64,000 nt of DNA from Pseudonocardia kunmingensis. Its GTDB lineage: Bacteria; Actinomycetota; Actinomycetes; Mycobacteriales; Pseudonocardiaceae. The notes beneath the pieces are model-generated. The model was not told the origin of the DNA, did no database searches, and worked only from the letters and a program-made list of their open reading frames with translations. Made by a program: the position numbers and the translations under genes. The stretch lies in contig NZ_VFPA01000003.1 in the NCBI RefSeq assembly GCF_006716445.1, positions 186,001-250,000 on the forward strand, written 5' to 3'. Shown here piece by piece: positions 32,186 through 41,022 of this stretch (the first letter of the stretch is position 1; each line of letters starts with the position of its first letter).

Positions 32186-32272
32186 ACTCCAGAGTAAGCC
32201 GATCCCGCCCATTGCTCGGCCCGCAGCCCGCCCGGGACGTGTCCGCACGGGGTGTGGTCGCGCTGCGCCTGC

Positions 32273-32680
32273 TCAGGGCAGCACGGCGACGGCATCGACC
32301 TCGACGAGGTAGCCCGGCGCGGCCAGCGAGGTGACCCCGATCCAGGTGCTCGGCTGCTGGAGCTCGACGCCCAGGGTCGCGGCCGCCCGCTCGCGCCCGA
32401 CGACGAACTGCTCGGCCTTCGCCTCGTCGAGGTCGACGATGTAGACGGTGACCTTGGCCAGGTCGGCCACCGTCGCCCCGACCGCGTCCAGCGCGGCGGC
32501 GATGTTGAGGTAGGCCTTCTCGGCCTGCGCCGCGACGTCGTCGCGGCCCACGAGGTTGCCCTCGGTGTCCCAGGCCACCTGCCCGGCCAGGTACACGGTG
32601 CGCGAACCCCGTGTGTCGGCGACCTGGTGGTGGACGTCGACCCGGTTGACCCCTTCGGGATGCACCAGCGTGACGGTCAT
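32273..32680 (-). CDS. RidA-family protein (reactive enamine/imine deaminase)
   Basis: A 135-residue member of the RidA/YjgF family: TVYLAGQVAWDTEGNLVGRDDVAAQAEKAYLNIAAALDAVGATVADLAKVTVYIVDLDE and PSTWIGVTSLAAPGYLVEVDAVAVL, where the carboxylate-binding arginine and glutamate positions are normally found. It is a smaller variant with Gln-Pro-Ser-Thr before the last strand. RidA relatives hydrolyse enamines/imines from amino-acid metabolism. ATG 32680 follows a GAGAGG site. The gene follows the AraC regulator gene on the same strand, with a long AT-rich palindrome between. Confidence 0.9.
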   Translation of the reverse strand: MTVTLVHPEGVNRVDVHHQVADTRGSRTVYLAGQVAWDTEGNLVGRDDVAAQAEKAYLNIAAALDAVGATVADLAKVTVYIVDLDEAKAEQFVVGRERAAATLGVELQQPSTWIGVTSLAAPGYLVEVDAVAVLP

Positions 32681-32709
32681 GTCTTGCCCCTCTCTCCGCG
32701 GACGCCGTA

Positions 32710-32735
32710 AAACATAGCATGACGATGCTATGTTT
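32710..32735. promoter_or_regulatory. 11-base-arm AT-rich palindrome upstream of the RidA gene
   Basis: AAACATAGCAT at 32710-32720 and ATGCTATGTTT at 32725-32735 pair perfectly around 4 bases. It is the most AT-rich short stretch nearby and lies 30 bases before the RidA start and 28 after the AraC stop. It could be an operator (GntR- or TetR-like) or, read on the minus strand, a terminator of the AraC transcript. Confidence 0.55.
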
Positions 32736-32763
32736 CGGGTTCGAGCACGGTGCCTTTGTCCCG

Positions 32764-33648
32764 CTATCCGCCGGAAGCACCGCGCGGAGCCTCCTGCTCG
32801 CGAAAGCGTCGTGGTGACACACCGACGCGTCGGCGGAAGAGGCGGGAGAAGTAGGCCGGATCGTCGTACCCGACCTGCCGAGCGACCGCCGAGACGTCCA
32901 TCGTCGTCTTCGCCAGCAGCTGCTGAGCGCGCTCCAGACGCGTCCGGATCACGAGCTCGTGCGGGCTGAGCCCGGTCACGTCCCGCACGGCCGTGCGGAA
33001 CGCCTCTGTGCTCATCCCCAGCTCCCGGGCGCGCTCGGCAACCGAGAGGGGGGCCGAGGCGGAGGCGAGCGTGGTGTCGACGACCGAGGCTGCGGCGTCG
33101 CGGGGGCTCGGCGCCGTGGCGTCGATCGCGATGCCGAGGAGGTAGCCGGCCGCCGTGGCGGCCACCGCCTGTGCACGCCGCCCCGGTGCGGCGAGGACGC
33201 GCCGCAGCCGGGAGAACACCGGGCGGATCGCGTCGAACGCGTCGACCGAGGCACGGGCCACCGGTGCCTGTCGCGACCACGCGTCGAGGTTCTCGAACCC
33301 CCGGCACGCGGTTCCCTCGAACAGGACCCAGTGCTCGGTCCAGCCGTCCGGACCGGGGCTGTAGCCGTGGACGACACCGGGGAACAGCCACAGGACCGCC
33401 GGCGCCTGCACCGCCACCCCGTCCGGGTGCCCGCCGTCGACGTAGACGCCACCGCCTGCGCTCACGAACACCAGGCCGTGCGTCGACAGGCACCGCATCC
33501 GGGGTCGCGGGATGTGCCCTCCCTGCTGCTCGCCCGCGCCCCGGCAGCTCAGTCCGCCGTCGCGGAGGCCGCGCTCGACGTTCAGGTACGACGACCAGCG
33601 GACGACCGGCGGATAGTCCAAGTCCGGATCCCGGATCATCCATTCCAT
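32764..33648 (-). CDS. AraC-family transcriptional regulator
   Basis: A 294-residue AraC protein with an N-terminal cupin-like sensor (GLVFVSAGGGVYVDGG, VLWLFPGVVHGYSPG) and two C-terminal helix-turn-helices (LSVAERARELGMSTEAFRTAVRDVTG, MDVSAVARQVGYDDPAYFSRLFRRRVG). The cupin histidine/glycine pattern suits sugar sensing. It starts 32 bases from the divergent dioxygenase/ABC operon and probably activates it. Confidence 0.94.
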   Translation of the reverse strand: MEWMIRDPDLDYPPVVRWSSYLNVERGLRDGGLSCRGAGEQQGGHIPRPRMRCLSTHGLVFVSAGGGVYVDGGHPDGVAVQAPAVLWLFPGVVHGYSPGPDGWTEHWVLFEGTACRGFENLDAWSRQAPVARASVDAFDAIRPVFSRLRRVLAAPGRRAQAVAATAAGYLLGIAIDATAPSPRDAAASVVDTTLASASAPLSVAERARELGMSTEAFRTAVRDVTGLSPHELVIRTRLERAQQLLAKTTMDVSAVARQVGYDDPAYFSRLFRRRVGVSPRRFREQEAPRGASGG

Positions 33649-33679
33649 GCTGCCAGGCCGGCGCCATACGGTCGCGGCG

Positions 33680-34531
33680 ATGCTGACCTCCAACGGATAC
33701 GTGCTCGACGAGTCCCCCGAGCGTCTCGGGCACATCCGGGAGACGCCCGAGCACGAGCGCCACGACCGCGAGGCCCTCTGGCACCGGCTCCGGTCCCAGG
33801 GCTACCTGCTGCTGCGGGACCAGCTCCCGCGGGCCGAGGTGCTGGCGTTCCGGGACTTCTACTTCACCGCGCTCGCCGGGACCGGCCTGCTGCAGGAGGG
33901 CACCGCGCCCGCCGAGGGCATCGCCTCCCGCGGCCCCGTCGACCTCGCGTCGTACCGGAAGATCCTCTTCTCCGAGATCGTCCCCTCCCCCGAGTACCAG
34001 GCATTGTGCTCGTCGCCGTCGGTGGGCGGGTGGTTCCGCTGGTTCCTCGACGGGGAGGTGCACCTGCACAAGCGGAAGATCCTGCGCCACACCCGACCGG
34101 GCGAACGGGGCGTCGGAACCGCCACGCAGGCGCACTACGACCTCGTCTACCTGCGCGAGGGCACGGACCGTGTGCTCTCGATGTGGATCCCGCTGGGCGA
34201 CTGCCCGACCAGCCTGGGCGGGCTGGCGTACCTGGAGGGCACGCACCACGCGGTCATGGCCGAGGAGGCGGCGGGAACCCTGCGGCGACCAGCCGCGTCG
34301 ATGACGGCCGACCTGCCCTCCCTCGCGGACGAGTACGGCGCCCGCTGGCTCGTCACCGACTTCCAGGTCGGCGACGTCATGGTGCATTCGGCCCACCTGA
34401 TCCACGCCGCACTCGACAACGTCGACGACCGCGGCCGGATGCGCCTGTCCACCGACATCCGCTACCAGCGCCTGACCGACCCGATCGACTGGCGCTGGCA
34501 GGAGCACTGGCACGACCGCGACGGTCTGTAA
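33680..34531 (+). CDS. Phytanoyl-CoA dioxygenase family protein
   Basis: A 283-residue Fe(II)/2-oxoglutarate hydroxylase. The iron triad is visible as the HxD in TQAHYDLVYLREG and the distal histidine in VGDVMVHSAHLIHAAL, with the 2-oxoglutarate arginine in GRMRLSTDIRYQ. It differs in sequence from the pseudogene at 27.2 kb. It is the first gene of the ABC/DUF4091 operon, so it probably hydroxylates the imported compound or a modified sugar. ATG 33680. Confidence 0.9.
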   Translation: MLTSNGYVLDESPERLGHIRETPEHERHDREALWHRLRSQGYLLLRDQLPRAEVLAFRDFYFTALAGTGLLQEGTAPAEGIASRGPVDLASYRKILFSEIVPSPEYQALCSSPSVGGWFRWFLDGEVHLHKRKILRHTRPGERGVGTATQAHYDLVYLREGTDRVLSMWIPLGDCPTSLGGLAYLEGTHHAVMAEEAAGTLRRPAASMTADLPSLADEYGARWLVTDFQVGDVMVHSAHLIHAALDNVDDRGRMRLSTDIRYQRLTDPIDWRWQEHWHDRDGL

Positions 34532-34566
34532 CACCTCCATCGGCACTCGTGGCTCAAGGGAGAACC

Positions 34567-35808
34567 ATGAAGCGCAGACGACCCGTGGTCACCGGTGTCG
34601 TGGCCGGCGTCGCGGCCGCCACCCTGACCGCGTGCGGGGGGAGCGCCGCAGGAGCGGACCCCCAGGCCCTGGACCTGTGGTTGCCACCGCAGGCCGATAT
34701 CACCGACGCCTCGGACTGGGATCCGATCCTCGCGGGGTTCGAGCAGCAGCACGGCGTGGACGTGAACGTCCGGATCATCCCGTGGGACAGCTACGAGGCG
34801 GCGTTCCTCACGGGTGTCAGCGGCGGCGAGGGCCCCGACGTCGGGTTGATGTACACCGACATGATGGGCGACTACCTCGTCCACGGCGCCATCGTGCCCT
34901 TCGGCGACCACCTCGACGCGGCCGGCCCTCCGGACTACCTCTACCTGGAACGGGGCGTGGTCGACGGTGAGCAGGTGGCCATCCCCTTCGTCGTCGGCGG
35001 CGTCCGGGTCCTCTACTACAACGCCGACCTGCTCGCGGCCGCCGGAGTCGACGAGCCACCCGCCACGTGGGACGAGTTCCTCGCCGCCTGCGAGCGGCTG
35101 CGCGCCGCCGGCACCACCCCGCTGGTGCAGCCGTGGGGGCACCACCGCGGCATGCTCAACGAGAACTTCTTCCCGTTCCTGTGGCAGGCCGGTGGGTCGC
35201 TCTTCACCGAGGACGGCTCGGCGACCGCCTTCCACTCGCCCGAGGGCGTCGCCGCCGCGACCTACCTCCTGCGGCTGCAGGAGACGGGCGCCATGCCGGC
35301 CTCGGTGACGAGCCTGATCGCCGACGACGCCGAGTCCGCCTTCCTGCGTGGCGAGAGCGCGTTCCTGTTCTCCTCCGACGCCAAGTACGCGACCTTCGAC
35401 CGGGAGGACTTCGACCTCGGCTTCGTCGCGAGCCTCGAGGGCGAGCGCCGCGGGACGTTCGTGGCGACCGACTCGCTGGTGGTGCTGGACGAGTGCGCGG
35501 ACAAGCAGCTGTGCACGGACCTGGCCGTCTACATCACCTCACCGCCGCAGATGGAGCAGTTCCACGAGCTCGCGCAGTACCCGCCGCTGAGCACCGACGA
35601 GGAGTACGTCGCGCCGCCGGAGTTCCGGAGCGTCTACGCCCAGGACGACCTCATGCACAACCTGCCGATCGTCGCGGGCAGCCCGGCCGTCTACAACTCG
35701 CTGCTCACCAACCTGCAGCAGATGCTGCTCGGGCAGAAGACCCCGGAGCAGGCGTTGGCCGACGCCGCGGCCGACGGCGACCGCGCGCTGCGATTGGCAC
35801 AGCGCTGA
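34567..35808 (+). CDS. ABC transporter sugar-binding lipoprotein
   Basis: A 413-residue extracellular solute-binding protein of the carbohydrate (CUT1) group. MKRRRPVVTGVVAGVAAATLTACGG is a signal peptide with lipobox cysteine. The mature fold shows ALDLWLPPQADI, GPDVGLMYTDMMGDYL, IPFVVGGVRVLYYNADLLAAAGVDEPPATWDEFLAACERLRAAG and WQAGGSLFTEDG. It delivers a carbohydrate to the two permeases that follow; no ATPase gene is present, as is usual where MsiK-type ATPases are shared. The stop overlaps the next start (TGATG). Confidence 0.95.
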   Translation: MKRRRPVVTGVVAGVAAATLTACGGSAAGADPQALDLWLPPQADITDASDWDPILAGFEQQHGVDVNVRIIPWDSYEAAFLTGVSGGEGPDVGLMYTDMMGDYLVHGAIVPFGDHLDAAGPPDYLYLERGVVDGEQVAIPFVVGGVRVLYYNADLLAAAGVDEPPATWDEFLAACERLRAAGTTPLVQPWGHHRGMLNENFFPFLWQAGGSLFTEDGSATAFHSPEGVAAATYLLRLQETGAMPASVTSLIADDAESAFLRGESAFLFSSDAKYATFDREDFDLGFVASLEGERRGTFVATDSLVVLDECADKQLCTDLAVYITSPPQMEQFHELAQYPPLSTDEEYVAPPEFRSVYAQDDLMHNLPIVAGSPAVYNSLLTNLQQMLLGQKTPEQALADAAADGDRALRLAQR

Positions 35809-36764
35809 TGGCGACCTCCGCGAAGCCCGCGCCGTGGCGGCGACCGGCGGACCGGCCGCCCACGGGCCGGGGTGGCGCGCGGGAGCGGATGGACGTCCGC
35901 CCCCACTCGAACCGCTCGTTCACGGGCCTGGGGTACGTGGCGCCGAGCCTGCTCGTCCTGGTCGTCGTGGTCGTCGCGCCCATCGTCATGTCGGCCTACT
36001 ACAGCCTGACGGACTTCTCGCTCCTCGGCTCACCGTCGTGGGTCGGCCTCGACAACTACGTCTACCTGCTCCAGGACGGGTCCTTCCGCACAGCGCTCTG
36101 GCAGACCTTCCTGTACACGGTCATCTCGGTGCCGCTGCAGACGGCGCTGGCCCTCGTCATCGCCGCGGTGCTCGCGCGCCGCACCCGCAACCGGTTCGGC
36201 GCGTTCGTGCGCTCGGCCCTCTTCATCCCGGTCATCGCATCGATGGTGATCATCGGCAGCGTCTGGCGCTACCTGGTCGGCGCGGACGACGGGCTGGTCA
36301 ACGCCGTCCTGGGCGTCGTCGGGATCGACCCGGTGAACTGGCTGGGCAGGCCGGGCACGGCGCTGCTCGTCGTCGCGCTGGTGACCGTGTGGAAGAACAT
36401 CGGCTACTTCCTGGTGATCTACTACGCCGGCATGCTCGACGTCCCCGAGGACCTCTACGAGGCATCCACACTGGACGGCGCCGGGCCCTTGCGGCAGTTC
36501 TGGAGCATCACCGTTCCCTCGCTGCGACCCGTGACCGTCCTGGTGGTCATCCTCGGCACGATCTGGTCGTTCCAGGTCTTCGACCTCGTCTACACGATGA
36601 CCGGCGGCGGACCGGGCGGCGGCACCGTCACCCTCGTGATGGCGATCTACTCCTCGGCGTTCAGCAACATGCAGATGGGCTACGCCTCGGCGATGGCGAT
36701 GGTCCTCTTCGCGATCGTGCTGACCGCATCGCTGGTCCAACGGCGCCTCCTGGCCCGGAAGTAG
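35808..36764 (+). CDS. ABC sugar transporter permease (MalF type)
   Basis: A 318-residue permease with six transmembrane segments after a 35-residue charged N-terminus. The CUT1 permease motif is LYEASTLDGAGPLRQFWSITVPSLRPV (EAA loop that docks the ATPase). The conserved C-terminal helices are FQVFDLVYTMTGGGPGGGTVTLVMAIYSSAF. The ATG at 35808 shares bases with the previous stop. Confidence 0.96.
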   Translation: MATSAKPAPWRRPADRPPTGRGGARERMDVRPHSNRSFTGLGYVAPSLLVLVVVVVAPIVMSAYYSLTDFSLLGSPSWVGLDNYVYLLQDGSFRTALWQTFLYTVISVPLQTALALVIAAVLARRTRNRFGAFVRSALFIPVIASMVIIGSVWRYLVGADDGLVNAVLGVVGIDPVNWLGRPGTALLVVALVTVWKNIGYFLVIYYAGMLDVPEDLYEASTLDGAGPLRQFWSITVPSLRPVTVLVVILGTIWSFQVFDLVYTMTGGGPGGGTVTLVMAIYSSAFSNMQMGYASAMAMVLFAIVLTASLVQRRLLARK

Positions 36765-36773
36765 GAGGCGACG

Positions 36774-37583
36774 ATGCTCAGGAGATCCCTCGGTGCGGCG
36801 ACGAACCTCGCCCTGCTCGTGCTCGTCGCCGTCGCCTTGCTGCCGTTCGTCTTCATGCTGGTGACGGGCGTGCAGCAGTCCGAAACCGTGTCACTGGCGT
36901 TCGACCCGGAACGGCTCCGGCTGGACAACTTCGTGCGCCTGTTCACCGACTACGGGTTCGGGCGGGCGTTGATCACCAGCATCGTCGTGGTCGTCCTCGC
37001 CTGCGTCGCCAACCTGGTGGTCAGCTCGCTCGCCGCGTTCGCGTTCGCGAAGAAGCCCTTCCCGGGCTCGGAGGTGCTCTTCTGGCTCTACCTCGCGACC
37101 ATGATGGTCCCGGTCCAGGTCACGATCATCCCGCTGTTCACCATCGTGCGGGACCTCGGACTGCTCAACACGCAGATCGCGCTGATCCTGCCGATCATCA
37201 ACGCCTTCGGCGTGTTCCTGATCAGGCAGTTCATGTCGAGCGTTCCGGACGAGCTCCTCGAGGCCGCCCGGATCGACGGGGCGCGGGACATGCGGGTCTT
37301 CGTCTCGATCATCCTCCCGTTGATCCGACCCGTGCTCATCGCGCTGACCGTGTTCACCTTCGTCACGACCTGGAACGACTTCCTCTGGCCCCTCGTCGTC
37401 ATCTCCGACGAGAGCATGCAGACCGTGACGCTGGCCGCCGCCCGCCTGCAGGGCCAGTTCGTGACCGAGTACGGCCTCGTCATGGCCGGCGCCACCGTCT
37501 CGTTCCTGGTCCCGTTCCTCGTCTACGTCCTGCTCCAACGACAGTTCGTCCGGGGCGTCGCCTCGGTCGGCCTGAAAGGATGA
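36774..37583 (+). CDS. ABC sugar transporter permease (MalG type)
   Basis: A 269-residue permease, partner of the preceding one. Six transmembrane segments; the EAA loop reads LLEAARIDGARDMRVFVSIILPLIRPV. LNTQIALILPIINAFGVFLIRQFM and TWNDFLWPLVVI are typical MalG blocks. It follows the MalF-type gene by 9 bases and precedes the DUF4091 gene by 6, so the operon continues. Confidence 0.96.
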   Translation: MLRRSLGAATNLALLVLVAVALLPFVFMLVTGVQQSETVSLAFDPERLRLDNFVRLFTDYGFGRALITSIVVVVLACVANLVVSSLAAFAFAKKPFPGSEVLFWLYLATMMVPVQVTIIPLFTIVRDLGLLNTQIALILPIINAFGVFLIRQFMSSVPDELLEAARIDGARDMRVFVSIILPLIRPVLIALTVFTFVTTWNDFLWPLVVISDESMQTVTLAAARLQGQFVTEYGLVMAGATVSFLVPFLVYVLLQRQFVRGVASVGLKG

Positions 37584-37589
37584 CCGCAC

Positions 37590-39275
37590 GTGCCCGTCGC
37601 CTCGCGTCCGGACTGGACGTTCCTGACCCTCGACAGCCTGGAGAAGGTCTTCCCCGACGAACGCCCCCGGGCTGCCGCGCCGGGGCACGCGCTCTCCGGC
37701 TTCCTCGGTGAGACCCTCTCCGCCCAGATCGCCTTCCTCCCACCCGCCGCCGAGAGCCTCCGCGCGGTGCCGCCGATCCGCATCGAGGTCGAGGGGCCCC
37801 TGGCCGACCACGTCGAGCTCAGCGCGGTGGAGCTCGTACCGGCGACGCTGCTGGCCTTCGACGGGCACGACCCGGGCTACCTGCGCGACACCCCCGGCCT
37901 CTACCCGGACCTGCTGCGGCCCCTCCCCGCCGGGGAGGCGATCCCTCCCGCGATCGGCTACTGGCGGGCGATCTGGATCGACGTCCGGGTGGACGACCCA
38001 GGCCTGGCCGGCGTGCACGAGGTGGTCCTGCGGGTCCTGAGCGATCACGACGGCCGGCTGCTGCACCGCGTCGCGCTCGGGGTGGCGGTCCACCCGGTGG
38101 CCCTGCCCGAGCTGGACATCGTGAACGCGCACTGGCTGCACGCCGACTGCCTGGCCGACCAGTACGGGGTGGAGGTGTTCGGCGAGGAGCACTGGCGACT
38201 GCTCGACAACTACGTCGCGGCCGCGGCCCGGATGCGCGCCAACTCCCTGCTGACGCCGGTGTGGACGCCGCCCCTCGACACCGCCGTCGGGGTCACCCGC
38301 ACCCCGGTCCAGCTGATCGAGATCACCGAAGACGGCGACGGCTACCGGTTCACGTACGACCGGCTGGAGCGCTGGCTGCGGATGTGCGAACGGCACGGCA
38401 TCCGCACCCTCGAGATCGCCCACCTGTTCACGCAGTGGGGCGCCCGGGCGACACCGGCCATCTACGTCGAGACCTCCGAGGGGACCGAGCGGCGGTTCGG
38501 CTGGCACGTGCCGGCGACCGACCCCAGCTACCGGGCCCTCCTCGAGCAGCTGATCCCGGACCTGCGCCGCTACCTCGCCGCCCACTGGGACGGGGACGTC
38601 TTCTTCCACATCAGTGACGAGCCCCGCGCCGAGATGCTCGAGGACTACCGCCGCGCCCGCGCCGTCGTCGAGGACCTGCTGCACGGTGCCACCGTCGCCG
38701 ACGCGCTGAGCGACTTCTCGTTCGTGCGCGACGGGGTCGTGCAGACGCCGATCGTCGCCACCAACCACGTCACGCCGTTCCTGGAGGCCGGCACGAGCCC
38801 GTGGGTCTACCACTGCGTCACGCAGAACCGCGACGTCGCCAACCGGTTCATCGGCCTGCCCTCGTTGCGCAACCGGGTGCTGGGGCGCCAGCTCTTCGTC
38901 GCCGGCGCGCCGGGGTTCCTGCACTGGGGGTTCAACTTCTGGCTGGCGCAGGACTCCACGCGTCGCATCGACCCCTTCCGGGACACCTGCGGTGGAGGGG
39001 CGTTCCCGGCGGGCGATCCCTTCATCGTCTATCCCGGCGCGGACGGCCACCCGCTGCTGTCCCTGCGCTACCGGGTCTTCACGCAGGCGATGGACGACCA
39101 CCGCGCACTGCAGCTGCTGCGCGAGCTCACCGATGCCGGGACGGCGCGGTCCTACGTCGACCAGGACGGTGGGCTGCGCTACGACGCCTTCAGCTACGAG
39201 CCGGAGCACTACCTCGAGTCCCGGCTGGCCGTCGACGCCCGCATCCTCCACGAGCTGTACGGGACGCGCACCTGA
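37590..39275 (+). CDS. DUF4091-containing putative glycoside hydrolase
   Basis: A 561-residue protein. The N-terminal half is beta-sandwich-like (GYWRAIWIDVRVDDPGLAGVHEVVLRV); residues 180-560 are a TIM-barrel-like DUF4091 domain with WTPPL, ALEIAHLFTQWG-like HGIRTLEIAHLFTQWGARATPAIYVET, VFFHISDEPRAEMLEDYRRA, GFLHWGFNFW and PFIVYPGADGHPLLSLRYRVFTQAMDDHRALQLL. The DEP and aromatic residues resemble carbohydrate active sites. It has no signal peptide, so it acts on imported sugars. It is the last gene of the operon; GTG 37590. Confidence 0.9.
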   Translation: MPVASRPDWTFLTLDSLEKVFPDERPRAAAPGHALSGFLGETLSAQIAFLPPAAESLRAVPPIRIEVEGPLADHVELSAVELVPATLLAFDGHDPGYLRDTPGLYPDLLRPLPAGEAIPPAIGYWRAIWIDVRVDDPGLAGVHEVVLRVLSDHDGRLLHRVALGVAVHPVALPELDIVNAHWLHADCLADQYGVEVFGEEHWRLLDNYVAAAARMRANSLLTPVWTPPLDTAVGVTRTPVQLIEITEDGDGYRFTYDRLERWLRMCERHGIRTLEIAHLFTQWGARATPAIYVETSEGTERRFGWHVPATDPSYRALLEQLIPDLRRYLAAHWDGDVFFHISDEPRAEMLEDYRRARAVVEDLLHGATVADALSDFSFVRDGVVQTPIVATNHVTPFLEAGTSPWVYHCVTQNRDVANRFIGLPSLRNRVLGRQLFVAGAPGFLHWGFNFWLAQDSTRRIDPFRDTCGGGAFPAGDPFIVYPGADGHPLLSLRYRVFTQAMDDHRALQLLRELTDAGTARSYVDQDGGLRYDAFSYEPEHYLESRLAVDARILHELYGTRT

Positions 39276-39598
39276 GTGCTGCTTCCGGCCGTTCGACGGC
39301 ACCGCTTCCGGTGCGCCGAGGACATCTCGAGGCCACCGCACGAGCCGCCCGACGATCTGTCGGACGCCCCGCCCTGAACAGCGGAAGGTGACTCGCGCGG
39401 TCGCGAAGTAGTTCGGCAGGTCGAACCATGTAGCGCTCGGCGAGGTCGTCGTACAGGGAGGAGTCCATCGCGTCGACGCCAGAGGCCAGTGGACGTCCGG
39501 GCACCTGAGCCCGACGGGGCGATCCCGAACGCCCCTTGACCGCTCCACGTCTCTCTGGTCCGGTATGCCGGGACCCCGCACGAAGGCCGGACCCTGCC
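39276..39598. other. Decayed intergenic region
   Basis: No intact gene. On the minus strand around 39390-39470 a short reading, MDSSLYDDLAERYM, is protein-like but belongs to no family I can name and loses sense upstream. The rest shows no hairpin or repeat of note. It separates the ABC operon from the amidohydrolase gene. Confidence 0.5.
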
Positions 39599-39676
39599 CG
39601 GAGCCACGTCGCCCGGGACGGGAAGTACGTCGGCGCCGACGGGCGCGGCCGGTTCCTCGTCCGCGGCACCCGGTGA
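39599..39676 (+). pseudogene. C-terminal remnant, dihydropyrimidinase/hydantoinase-like
   Basis: About 25 codons ending at 39676: ARDGKYVGADGRGRFLVRGTR. This matches the closing strand of dihydropyrimidinase/D-hydantoinase proteins, where (E/K)(F/Y)VG..G.GRFL is usual. Such genes typically precede N-carbamoyl amidohydrolases, as here, which supports the reading; the rest of the gene is missing. Confidence 0.4.
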
Positions 39677-39721
39677 CCGGTCCGGCCGACGGACCACGTG
39701 ACCCCACGAAGGACGGCACAC

Positions 39722-40981
39722 ATGGCAGGCCCCGATGCCCTGAACCCGGTCGCGGAGCGACTGAAGGACGATCTCACCGAGTTGGCCACCATCCGTGCCC
39801 CCGAGAGCGGCGGCTGGACCCGCACGGTGTTCTCCGAGCCCTACCGGTCCGCCCGCGACTGGGTGCGTGCGCGCATGCGCAGCGCCGGCCTGGACGTGCA
39901 CGCCGACGGTGCGGGCAACCTGATCGGGGTGCTCCCCGGCCGGGACCCGTCCGCGCCCGCGCTGATGACCGGGTCGCACACCGACACCGTCGAGTCCGGC
40001 GGCCGGTTCGACGGCGTCGTCGGAGTGCTCGGCGCGCTCGAAGCGGTCCGCCTGATGCGCGAGAACGGCATCCGCCTCGAACGCGACCTGCTCGTGGTCG
40101 ACTTCCTCGGCGAGGAGTCCAACGACTTCGGGCTCAGCTGCCTGGGCAGCCGGGCCCTCGCCGGTGAGCTGACCCGCGCGCACCTGGACCGGGTCGACCA
40201 CGAGGGCGTCCGGCTCGGCGACCGCTACACCGGCTTCGGGCTCGATCCCTCCGCCGTGCTCGGCGCCGCCGGCGACTTCACCACGAACGGCCTGCACCGC
40301 TACCTCGAGCTCCACATCGAACAGGGCCCGGTTCTGGAGGAGCACGGCAGCGCGATCGGCGTCGTGACCGCCATCGCCGGGATCCGACGGCTCGTCGCGG
40401 ACTTCATCGGCCGGGCCGACCACGCCGGCACCACTCCGATGACCGTCCGCCGAGACGCCCTCGCCGCCGCGGCCGCCGCGGTCCTCGCCGTGCGCCAGGA
40501 GGGCTGCGGAGCGCCAGTGCACGGGGTCGCCACCACCTCCCGGCTCGACGCGGAGCCGGGATCGCCGAACGTCGTCCCGGCCCGGGTCCGCATGCAGGCC
40601 GAGATGCGCAGCGTCGACGTCGGATGGCTGTCCGACGCGCAGCGGCGGCTGGCGCAGAAGATCACCGAGCAGGCCGGGGAGTTCGGCGTCGACGCCGACC
40701 TGCGCTGGTCGGTCGACAACGACCGCGTCCCGGCGCACGCCGACGTCCAGCAGACCATCACCTCGATCACCGACGCACTCGGCATCGGCTGGGAGGCGAT
40801 CCCCAGCGGCGCGACCCACGACGCCGTGCACATCGCCCGGCTGTGCCCGATGGGCATGATCTTCATACCCTCACGGGAGGGTCGCAGCCACTGCCCCGAG
40901 GAGTGGACGGAACTCGACGACATCCTCACCGGGGTGCGGGTGCACACCGAAACCTTGATCGCGCTCGATCGCTCTGCGTGA
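39722..40981 (+). CDS. M20-family N-carbamoyl-amino-acid/allantoate amidohydrolase
   Basis: A 419-residue dinuclear metallo-amidohydrolase. Metal motifs are ALMTGSHTDTVESGGRFDGVVG (His and Asp), FLGEESNDFGLSCLGSRALAG (Glu pair) and ELHIEQGPVLEEHG (His); GSPNVVPARVRMQAEMRS and PSGATHDAVHIARLCPMGMIFIPS follow. The family hydrolyses N-carbamoyl-amino acids, allantoate or ureidoglycine, releasing CO2 and ammonia. ATG 39722 has AAGGA upstream. The hydantoinase-like remnant just before it suggests a former hydantoin or pyrimidine operon. Confidence 0.93.
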   Translation: MAGPDALNPVAERLKDDLTELATIRAPESGGWTRTVFSEPYRSARDWVRARMRSAGLDVHADGAGNLIGVLPGRDPSAPALMTGSHTDTVESGGRFDGVVGVLGALEAVRLMRENGIRLERDLLVVDFLGEESNDFGLSCLGSRALAGELTRAHLDRVDHEGVRLGDRYTGFGLDPSAVLGAAGDFTTNGLHRYLELHIEQGPVLEEHGSAIGVVTAIAGIRRLVADFIGRADHAGTTPMTVRRDALAAAAAAVLAVRQEGCGAPVHGVATTSRLDAEPGSPNVVPARVRMQAEMRSVDVGWLSDAQRRLAQKITEQAGEFGVDADLRWSVDNDRVPAHADVQQTITSITDALGIGWEAIPSGATHDAVHIARLCPMGMIFIPSREGRSHCPEEWTELDDILTGVRVHTETLIALDRSA

Positions 40982-41022
40982 GCCGGCTCGACGTGCGACC
41001 CCCGATCCGCGCGTCTCGCCCG

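Noticed and set aside
36891-39719. 942-codon open frame on the minus strand
   Set aside because: It overlaps the MalG-type permease and DUF4091 genes in antisense; no start signal or family.
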